Shown in pieces: positions 55,761 to 64,000 of a stretch of DNA of 64,000 nt. Under the pieces are notes generated by a model. It did not search any database. It saw nothing but the letters and a program-made list of their open reading frames with translations, and was not told the origin of the DNA. The stretch comes from Capsicum annuum. Its lineage: Eukaryota; Streptophyta; Magnoliopsida; Solanales; Solanaceae. Each line of letters opens with the position of its first letter. Position 1 is the stretch's first letter. The position numbers and the translations under genes are program-made. The stretch lies in NCBI RefSeq assembly GCF_002878395.1, contig NC_061114.1, positions 161,760,467 through 161,824,466 on the forward strand. The letters run 5' to 3'.

Positions 55761-56570
55761 TTCGATTGACTATCAACTTTAAAATACGTACTATATACAT
55801 CACATACACAAGTATATTACCCCTTAATACAACATATTTCACATATACTCAAATGAATTATTGATTAGTTTATCCTATGTTATTATACCTTCAACAATAT
55901 ATTATTACCTCGATCGATCGTATGATATCAACATATTCATTGTATAACTGGATACATTTAGTTAGCTTTTGACTACGTACTACGTACATCACTACATGAG
56001 ATATACATACATATATACAAATGTAATATTTTGACTACGTACTACATACATACATATATACATATATACATATACACACACATACTATCGACTATCAGAT
56101 TCTAAATACGTACTATATACATCAAATACACATGTATATTACCCCGCAATGCAAGGTATTTCACATATACTTATTGGTTAGTTTATATTACGTTATTATA
56201 ACTTCAACAGAATATTATTACCTCGATCGATCGATCGATCGTATGATATCAACATATTAAATATATAATTAGATACATTTAGTTAGCTTTTGACTACATA
56301 CTACGTACATCACTACATGAGATACAGACACACACCCCCCCCAAATATATAATATCAAATTTAGATACGTATTATATACATCACATGCACGAGTATATTA
56401 CCTCATAATAGAACATATTTATTATACTCTCTGAAGATTTATCAATTATGTACCTTACATTATTATAACTCCAATTGTATGATCAATGTATTCAATATAA
56501 TTGTATACAATCAGTAAGTTTTTGACTACTGCGTAAATACGACACGAGATGTATAGGGGTGTGTGTGTGT
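55575..56570. repeat. Four-copy tandem array, unit about 270-315 bp
   Basis: Units start at 55575, 55880, 56193 and 56460, each beginning TTATTATAACTTCAAC. A partial earlier unit lies at about 55400-55574. Inside each unit are 'TCGATCGATCGTATGATATCAA', 'GATACATTTAGTTAGCTTTTGACTACGTACTACGTACAT' split by changes, a (TA)n or (CA)n microsatellite and 'ACGTATTATATACATCACAT'. GATC is expanded to (GATC)4 in unit 3. No coding frame is present. Confidence 0.9.
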
Positions 56571-56825
56571 ATATATATATATACACTTGATGAAAAATAT
56601 ATTTATTTTATTGAAACATAAGTAAAAAATAAGGTTACGTTTAATGTTATTTATTTATTTATTTATTTTATTTAATATATTTCTTAGTTTATTTTTAATA
56701 TGGTTTTTTTATAATATTTATTTTTATTTTTATTGTATACATAATAAAAATATATTTATTAAAAATATATTTGATTTTATGTATAATAATTGATTTTTTT
56801 TCTTTTTAAATTTATTTTTTAATGA

Positions 56826-57705
56826 AAACGGATCACTTGTGGTCGTTTTTTGTGAATATTTTCTTTTTTCTTTTTATAAAATCAAAAAGCGACCACAAGT
56901 GACTGTTTTTTGCATAATATTTTTAATTTATATTTTTAATAAAAATCGACCATATGTGGTAGATTTTTTAAAAATATATTTTTAATTTTTTTTTTAATAA
57001 AAATCGATCACTTGTGGTAAAGATTTTTCTTTTTTAATCTTTCGCATTTTGCATAATATTTGTAATGAAAACCGACCATTTGTAGTCACATTTTTAAAAA
57101 TATTTCTTTTAATTTTTTTTAGTCTTTGCATAATATTTTTAATTTTTTTAATGTTAACCGAGCACTTGTGATTGTTTTTTCAAAAAAGTTTTCCTTTTTA
57201 TTTATTTTTTTAATAAAAATCGTCTACTTGTGGCCGCTTTTTGTAAATATTTTCTGTTTAATTTTTTTAATAAAAAACGACCACAGGTGATCGCTTTCTA
57301 CATAATATTTTTAATCGCTTTTTCAAAAATATTTTCTTTTAAAGTTTTTTTAATCAAAACCCGATCACAAGTGATCGCTTTTTGTAAATATTTTATTTTT
57401 TAAAATATAAAAGAGACCAAAAGTGATCGATTTTTGTATAATATTTTAATTTATTTTTAATAAAAACCGGCAACTTGTGATCACTTTTCAAAAAAAATTT
57501 TAAATTTTTTTTTCTTCAAAAATCAACCACAAGTGATCTCTTTTTGTTTTAAAAACAGAAAATAATTACTATAAATATTTAAGATTTTTGAAATGACCAT
57601 TTCACAATTTTAAATATGAAAATGACCACAAGTGGTCGGTTTTTAATTAATTCTTTTTAGAAAAAATGAAAAAAAAAAGACTACAAGTGGTCGCTTTTTG
57701 GCAAC
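56826..57705. repeat. Array of a 16-bp palindrome, about 14 copies
   Basis: Variants of CGACCACTTGTGGTCG occur at about 56829, 56887, 56947, 57004, 57070, 57158, 57220, 57278, 57361, 57414, 57467, 57524, 57622 and 57680, with one more at 55283. Each is followed by a T run and separated by AT-rich spacers. It ends next to a TTTTTTTAGTAGT sequence (57729-57741) resembling a CACTA terminus, so these may be subterminal protein-binding sites of a second CACTA family nested in the first. Confidence 0.9.
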
Positions 57706-57728
57706 CACCTTGGTGGTCAAAAAAACTA

Positions 57729-58417
57729 TTTTTTTAGTAGTATTAATATAATTGTCAAAATATATGTTAATATATCATTCGCTAATATTTCTAAATGATA
57801 TAACTAGTATACTTAAAGTTAATATATTTGTCAATGTATAAGTTAACCAATCAATAACATTTCAAAATAAATTACTAATACACTTAACTTAGTTTAACTA
57901 TCGTATAAGTTAATAAATCAATTTTTAATAAAGATATTTAAGGTACACTTCTATTTTATTGTAATTATTGACATATAAATTAATCAATCAATAATATTTC
58001 GTAGTTCATAGCCACTTAGAGTAATTATCAAGTTATAGGACAACCAATCAATAACATTACATAGCTAATAAATTAATAATACTATTACTTTTAACCAAAG
58101 TAATAATAATAATACTATTACTTATATCACTAATACACCTCTATTTTTATTATCAAATTATAAGCTAACAAATCATCATCTTTTATGATGAATACCACTA
58201 AAATATTTCTGCTTATTTTAACTATCACTTTCTAAGATACTCAATTATAATATTTTAAAAGAAAGTGTGCACACGCACACACACACACTAATGTAATATA
58301 AAAGTATGAAAAGAAAAAAAAGTTTTAAAGTAATTATTGAGGGATCAAACAATTGAATGTTACTGCTATTGTTCTTATGTAAATAGATAATATAGTTATT
58401 TATTAAATACTTAATTT
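57729..58417. repeat. Possible inner CACTA end and AT-rich repeats
   Basis: 57729-57741 on the minus strand reads ACTACTAAAAAAA, close to a CACTA terminus. Downstream, diverged blocks 'AAGTTA.C.AATCAATAACATT' recur at about 57833, 57950 and 58037. A (CA)n run lies at 58275-58289. Nothing is coding. Confidence 0.45.
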
Positions 58418-58821
58418 AGTGAGAGACTTCCCTCGCTACATTGGAATTTTTTTTAGAAAATTATAGAATGTATCGTATCGAGGGACTCCTTGAATAGCTT
58501 ATATTTAATTTTTATTTATTTTTTATCAATGAATCATTGGGTACCAACCAAAAAAAAATTATTATATTTAAATTTTTTTGGAATACCAATTTATTTGTTA
58601 TTATTTAACGAGAAAGAGTCCCTTGCTATAGTAAATTTACTATTAGGTTTTTTATCATCATCATAATTTAGTGAGGAATATCCCTTTTACCTTCTAAAAA
58701 AATTATAATTAAAATATTTGACTTGCGCAAGGGACAACATCGCAAAGTCCCTTACAATAGCGACATATATTTTGTCCTTTGCTAACCTTGCCATCTAATA
58801 GCCAAGTTTTTAGTAGTGAGT

Positions 58822-60757
58822 TGTTCCTCACGATCACATAGTGGATGGACCAAGATCGCAAACCATTTTTTGGTGGCCTCGATCGGGTCTCTCATTGTAA
58901 CCGCGAGCCCCACTTCTCATGATTGCGATTACTTACCTTGTGGTGGTCATTGTTGACCCTCTTGATTGTAAGGTGGGGGCCAAGATCGTGAGGTACTATT
59001 CACTTGAACAATATAAATCTTTTCTTTTCATGATTTCCAATATTTTTATACTCTAGAACCTCGAAAAGGATGATTTTGAAAGAGGAGTTTTCATAAAAGA
59101 TGTTTAGGTAAGCTTTTGAACTTTATTTTAATCATTATTCATCAATTATGTCTTCAAAACAACTTCAAATCCTCAATTTAAACATGATTTTGGGATCTTT
59201 ACGGGTAAATTTTAAATGAGTTTTATTTTGATTTTAAGTTTGATTTCTACTCACTTTTCCTAGGATTTTCAGATTTAGACTTCACTTTATACGGGGAATA
59301 TTATTCTTAAATAAAATCTCAATTTTACCATTGTATTTTTGGAACTAATTTTCAAAGTAGTTTTTGACCAAGAATTAAATTATATTGACATGGGTATCAT
59401 TGAATTTCTTTTGGCTTGTAGATGTAATATTTGAATAGATTGATTGTATTTGGAGGTGATTATAGAAAGTAGAGCTTTTGATTGATGCTTCAGACTATAT
59501 TTGGCTCTATGGATTTTCCTTAAAGGCAATTTCAGATGTACCTTGACTTTTTCTATAGCATTTATGTACTGTATTCTTGTTTGCTTGTGTATTATGAATC
59601 ACTTAGGATTTAGAGGTCCTACTTAGGTGAAATGACAAGCATCTCCATGGGCACTAGATATTTTGATGGATTTTATACATAAAATTGCTTACTTTTAGTT
59701 AGTGTTTCTACCTATGATTAAGTTTACAATGAATGATAGATAGTTTGCTTATTGACCTTGAATAATGCTAGTGGATGCCTATTTTAGGCCTTGAATTGGT
59801 TTTAGTGGACATTATTATGAAAATCGGGGCTTAGTGATCTTTTAGGGGATAAGGATGTTAGTATTATTACTTAATAATTGATTGAGATTTAAAAATGCTT
59901 AGAATATAAATAGACTTGTAATAGTTGATGTAACTATTGGGGCTTAGTATTTCTTATTAGAGTATATTATTATCTAGCATAGTTCTCCGATTAGTTATTT
60001 AGTCTACTGATGTCATCATTTAGAAAATGGAGACTTATTGTAGTGAATAAGCTAGGTTTTGGTAGTTTTTGCTATATTATGTTATTGGATTGTTCACTAT
60101 TTTTGTGTTGCTCGAATGAGGGCTTCTGTGAATATTATCATTGACTTCAGAGATTATTACGATAAGTGGGGCTTGAAATGATATTGTTGGCCTTATGTGT
60201 GCATTTTTTGCCTTATATTATTATCATGATGATCGAGTGGGGAGGTTCGAATAGAAATTATAGACCTTATTTGAGTATTATTTGCCTCTGTCATTGTAGT
60301 AATGCCTGTGAGAGTGGTTTGGGATGATTTTTTTGATGTATTGTGTGACTTTTTATTCCAATTGTGCCACATTTACTTATATCACGAATTAGTGTTATAT
60401 GGAGTTGATTTTGAGCTTATTTATACCTGTATTGAATTGATTATGATTTTTATACTGATTAGTTGTGAGCATTACATCTTTATTTCATCCAAACATATTT
60501 ATGAGATTAGTACCATTAAGAAACACTAATTTTAAAAGAAAATAAGACACTTTTAAAATGCCTAGACCAAGGTATATATCGATCTGGTTGATTAAGATAT
60601 GAGAAACACTGATTTTGAAAGAAATTGAAATATGTTATAAAATGCCTTGATGAAGGGATATGCCAGTAGGGCTAATCGAGATTCGATTTGAGATTGTGAA
60701 AGTATATGGGTTGTGAGCCCCCATGGGTCCTATTTAAAGAATTGAGGCTTGGAAGGT
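58822..60757 (+). repeat. Family Y LTR, copy 2, right piece
   Basis: A continuation of the family Y LTR after the CACTA element, starting 'TGTTCCTCACGATCACATAG' and containing 'GCAAACCATTTTTTGG' and 'CGCGAGCCCCACTTC'. It is T-rich and without domains. It is interrupted at 60758 by the second Tekay-like LTR and does not reappear before the window ends. Confidence 0.55.
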
Positions 60758-63624
60758 TGTGACACCCCATGAGTTGGACACCACAAATTTCTGAGTTTTC
60801 AATTTACTTTCCTGACTACGACTCACCCTATGAGTCATAACGTATCACTGAGGTTCATAGGACTCCAATTATAGGGTGTCCAGTAAAGGCAGCCTAAGTT
60901 GTTATCCTAATTACGAGTGGCTCCTAATGAGTAGTAAAGACTCTAAATGAGTCATATGGTCCCATCCGTAGCCAAATCAGTGTGTGCCCCCAATGTTTTT
61001 GTCTTGACTACGACTTGGACCCTACGAGTCATAGCATCACCTGATGAGTCATACAGTGTGAATTATAGGGTCACCAGAAAAGAGTCCTTCAGCTACTCTC
61101 TCGACTATGACTCGTGGTGACGAGCTGTAATGTGTCCTTATGAGTCGTATAGTGACTCGTAGTCACTGACGATAATCTTTCAGCTTTTAATTAAGGGCAC
61201 TTTGGATATTTCTCCTTCTCCCCAAATCATGACCCATGACTTAAAACCCCTTTAGGGTATATTATCACTCTAAAATAAAGTAAAATAACTACTTAATTAC
61301 TCTTAATTCTCCAAGGTCAAAATACGTAGGGTTTCTAAGAAGTTGATCAATTAGAGCTCCCAAGGGCAAATTCTCTCCATATATCTTGATATTTTAGGCA
61401 TGTTATTCTTCCCCAACTATTATGTTGTGAAAGCATGTGTTTTAAATAGTTCTCCATGTGATTTTGTTGTTGATTTTGGAACATGGGTTGAGGGTTTTGA
61501 ATGATTATTATTTATATCTATTTTTTATGTTTTAAATAGTGGTTTTGAAATCAATTTGATGCATGGGTATGGTGAATAAACTAGGGGACTGTGATTTCCC
61601 TAAATTTTGTGAATATTGACAATGATTTGGTAGTAACCCCAACCTAAATTTTGTGGAGTGGTTTTGAGAACGAGAAAAATTGCATGGAACTACTTTTGAA
61701 ACAATTGCATGATGTAAAATGGTTATTCAAACGTGAAAGTTTTTATTAATAAACAAAGAGAGTTGTTCTCTTGAGTCAATGGAGTTCAAATGGCATGTTG
61801 ATGTTACCTTTCAAGTGTAATTAGTATAACAATACCAACAATGTATGCCTGAATATGTATTATGGTTCAATGAATGTGAATATGTGATAAATATTTTAAT
61901 GGGGCTTAAAAGAGGGTTGTGTAGCTTGGCCATGAAAATAGCCATCCCGAGGGATCGAAATTGGAAATTGCTATATGTAGTTTTGATGATGCGCAGTGAA
62001 ACTGCAAGGGACCATGTCCGTGGACGTGCAAAGTACTATACAGCTGGCACACGATATTTGCATAGTTTTTTCTGCTTGTTTAACAAGCTTGCAGGTGCTA
62101 TTTTCTATCGACTTGGAAAGCTAGTCCAATGATATTCCATCCTTAATCATCACTCAATTATAAAATGAAAGAGACACCTCTTTAATAATCAATTTTACGT
62201 ATTCTAAGGAGTGAAAAGTGATGCAGTAAAACCCCATATCTATACTACTCAAGTTCTTAGTTGACTGTTTATGCTTAAATAGAATTTGTTCTCGAGTGAG
62301 CGCTAAATTTTAACTGAACTACTCATGTTAATAAGATTAGTATTTTTCTCTTTATGAAGAGAGTGCTTAGGTAAAGTTTCCTAAGCTTATCACTGGCTAG
62401 AGTTAACCAGATTTTGAGGGAAACTTGGCAGATGTGTCAAGGTGTGCTTGTAATAGAGGTATTGCAAGTAGGATGGACCTAGAGTTAGGTTTATAGTCGA
62501 GTCTATAATCAAGAGGTTGGTTATAGTGGACTGTTTTGGGTCTTGTGAGGGCAAGCCATGGTTTTTCTCATTTTGGGTTTCAATGTTAAAAACTTGTGTT
62601 TTTATTCTTCCTGCATTGTCTTTAAGTTTCAACACCTCATAGTTTCTGTAATTTTCTATTGCCTAAGATTGACACCGACGGACCTGGTCCCTCACTATGT
62701 GATACAACCCTGAAGGTTATAACAGAAACCATGTTTGCCGGTCGGGCGGTCTAAATATCCTGGGATTTGTGTCCTCTTGCTTATGACCGGGTGGTTAGAG
62801 TCCACTTTATTATATGATTGGGAGGTTTGAGTCCTCCATAATACATTGGATAATTAGGTTCTTAAGTCACCTTAGTATATGGTAGGGATGTTTGAGTCCC
62901 CTGTGCATATATATAAGATTATTCTCCGATTCGTGTGGCTCTACATATTGGGGTCTGGCCAGACGGTGAGAGCTAGGGCCCATATAGCCTGTGGGTACTA
63001 TTATATGATAGTTAAGATACACAATCAAGGCTAAAGTTTTAAAGTGCATGCTAATCCTTGTTCCCTATACTAATATGTACATTGAGTTGAACTGGATTTT
63101 TGAATTGTCATTACTTTATCCTTAACCTTGAGTTACATACTAGTGATAAACCCACTAACCGTCTGGGATTTTGTATCCCTACACGATACAGGGTTTGAAG
63201 GAAATCTTCCTTTTTTGCACATTGCTAGGTGGATCGGCTCGGTTAGTTGGTCATTTGCAGTGAAGTGGTGAGCTTTCATTTTCTTGAAGACTTGATCATT
63301 ACATCGGGTTCTCTTCATAAATTAGAATTAAGGAGTTCACATTAACATTATCATTGTCATTGTCATTGTCAAAGTCGAGGGCATATCCCAACTTAGATTA
63401 TTTTTGAATTTGTAGAGGCCTTATGGATGTTACTGTGGATTGGGTATTGATGTTGACATGCTTAGACGTCTTTGAGTTTGTTACACTTTTTATCTTGTTA
63501 TATGTTTGGATATCATCCATTACTAGGTGTGTTATATCCTATTTGGCTAGGCAAAAGGGGTGGTCTTTGATCCTCGATGGACTTGAGATACCCGTAACAA
63601 CTAGTCACTGGTTTGGGTTGTGAA
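60758..63624 (+). repeat. 5' LTR of the second Tekay-like element, with insert
   Basis: Starts TGTGACACCCC and ends near GGTTGTGAAA. It aligns with the LTRs at 28580 and 35807 except for about 735 extra bases at 61972-62706. The length of about 2.87 kb, compared with 2.15 kb, is explained by that insert. Confidence 0.8.
61972..62706. other. Unidentified 735-bp insert in the LTR
   Basis: Absent from the two other LTRs of the family. The short LTR block 'CCTGAGAGGAC.AATACTGGAAAC.ATG' appears, diverged, on both sides (61946-61971 and 62707-62733). An open frame crosses the left boundary (61845-62132, with 'MMRSETARDHVRGRAKYYTAG' split by the boundary region), and a T-rich part with 'CTCTTTATGAAGAGAG' (about 62349) follows. 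No inverted ends or polyA tail are obvious. Confidence 0.5.
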
Positions 63625-63629
63625 AAAGA

Positions 63630-63648
63630 TGGTATCAGAGCCTAGGTT
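63630..63648 (+). promoter_or_regulatory. tRNA-iMet-type primer-binding site
   Basis: TGGTATCAGAGCCTAGGTT is an exact match to the family consensus start TGGTATCAGAGCC and lies about five bases after the LTR end. Confidence 0.9.
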
Positions 63649-63836
63649 TGGTGCTACTAGGCGTTCATAAAGTTGTGTCAAGTAGAGTATCTTTTATGGG
63701 TGTGTAGCGCACCACACTGATAAGGGAGAGGCTACGAGACATTTAGGAATATTTCCCTTTCTTGTTGTTTTATTTTGGGATATAGAGTTTAAGGTCTTGA
63801 ATCTCCTTTAATCCCCATTTTTTTGCATTTCAGATC

Positions 63837-64000
63837 ATGCCTAAAAGAAGATCTGATACATATGGAAACCCCTTTATCCCGTCAGAGGACAATATCGATG
63901 GAGCTCGTTCTACTTATGGAGTTCAAACCTGGTCTAGGGCTCTAGCTCTTGATTGTTCTCGTAGAGTTCCACCGGTCCCTACCAGTCCTCCTTGAGCCCC
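63837..64000 (+). pseudogene. Tekay-like Gag N-terminus, cut by window edge
   Basis: From ATG 63837: 'MPKRRSDTYGNPF', 'SEDNIDGARSTYGV', 'TWSRALALDCSRRVPPV', then TGA at 63993-63995 after 52 codons. In the first element the same codon position is also a stop (TAG 31114-31116). The rest of gag is outside the window. Confidence 0.8.

Larger units (their letters stand above)
51955..58818. mobile_element. CACTA (En/Spm) transposon with AGT target duplication
   Basis: A 6864-bp element. The right end on the minus strand starts CACTACTAAAAACTTGGC. The left end reads CATTACTAAAAAGTCTTG, with one C-to-T change in the terminal CACTA. The 3-bp flanks are AGT (51952-51954 and 58819-58821), as expected for CACTA. 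Both ends carry subterminal repeats of AGTGAGGGACGTCCCTCGCTA type. The interior has a minus-strand transposase fragment, a captured secreted-protein gene fragment, an LTR insertion and two tandem arrays. No full transposase is present, so it is non-autonomous. Confidence 0.85.
60758..64000 (+). mobile_element. Second Tekay-like Gypsy element, 5' part
   Basis: It comprises a 5' LTR (60758 to about 63624), primer site and gag start, and runs off the right edge. It is related to 28580-37954, with the same LTR landmarks and the same gag N-terminus. The preceding five bases are AAGGT. The 3' half and its target duplication lie outside the window. Confidence 0.85.

Noticed and set aside
55575..57705. 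A possible centromeric satellite
   Set aside because: There are only four units with unequal length, and they lie inside a transposon. A satellite claim needs long arrays.

Overview
This window looks like AT-rich, repeat-dense plant nuclear DNA, most likely heterochromatin or intergenic space of a dicot. The families present (Ogre-like, Tekay-like and Athila-like Gypsy elements, a copia family, RTE-type LINEs, and CACTA elements with CACTA-type ends) recall Solanaceae such as pepper, tomato or tobacco, but that assignment is from memory of the families, not from a search. I see no intact host gene, no rRNA or tRNA gene, no CRISPR array and nothing prokaryotic. Nearly every long open frame is a fragment of a dead transposon or an accidental frame.

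Layout. 1-10364: low-complexity DNA with a hAT-type MITE (402-979), a long minus-strand LTR of Ogre type (1642-5241) carrying a four-copy 160-bp tandem repeat, and a Mutator-like MITE with long inverted ends (7859-8936). 10365-26603: a scrambled copia cluster, with six full or partial LTRs, three gag remnants, one protease-integrase remnant, four RNase H remnants, five copies of a non-coding internal segment (here called X), an inverted arm and a one-ended CACTA insertion at 20187-21360. 26788-27966: another MITE. 28268-38602: an RTE-type LINE tail split by a complete but heavily mutated 9.4-kb Tekay-like Gypsy element (28580-37954, target duplication TGGAC). 38732-40437: an L1-type RT scrap, a second RTE tail, and part of an LTR called family Y here. 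40438-47657: an Athila-like element with gag and protease remnants but no recognisable RT, RNase H or integrase. 47658-51260: LTR-like DNA, a PBS and gag of another Gypsy element. 51260-51954 plus 58822-60757: a second copy of the family Y LTR, split by a 6.9-kb CACTA element (51955-58818, target duplication AGT). Inside that CACTA lie a transposase remnant, a captured secreted-protein pseudogene, a minus-strand LTR, a 300-bp tandem array and about 15 copies of a 16-bp palindrome. 60758-64000: the long 5' LTR, PBS and first gag codons of a second Tekay-like element that runs off the window.

How the parts relate. The organisation is layered insertion: LINE split by Gypsy, family Y LTR split by CACTA, CACTA split by an LTR, family Y sequence interrupted by LINE and Athila, and copia X split by another CACTA. 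Coding decay is dominated by changes that C:G to T:A transitions would make. The most unusual items are the copia inverted arms with a G-rich tract at the break, the palindrome array and tandem array in the CACTA, the captured signal-peptide gene, and a roughly 735-bp unidentified segment inside the last LTR. I did not find evidence for a new biochemical or defence system.
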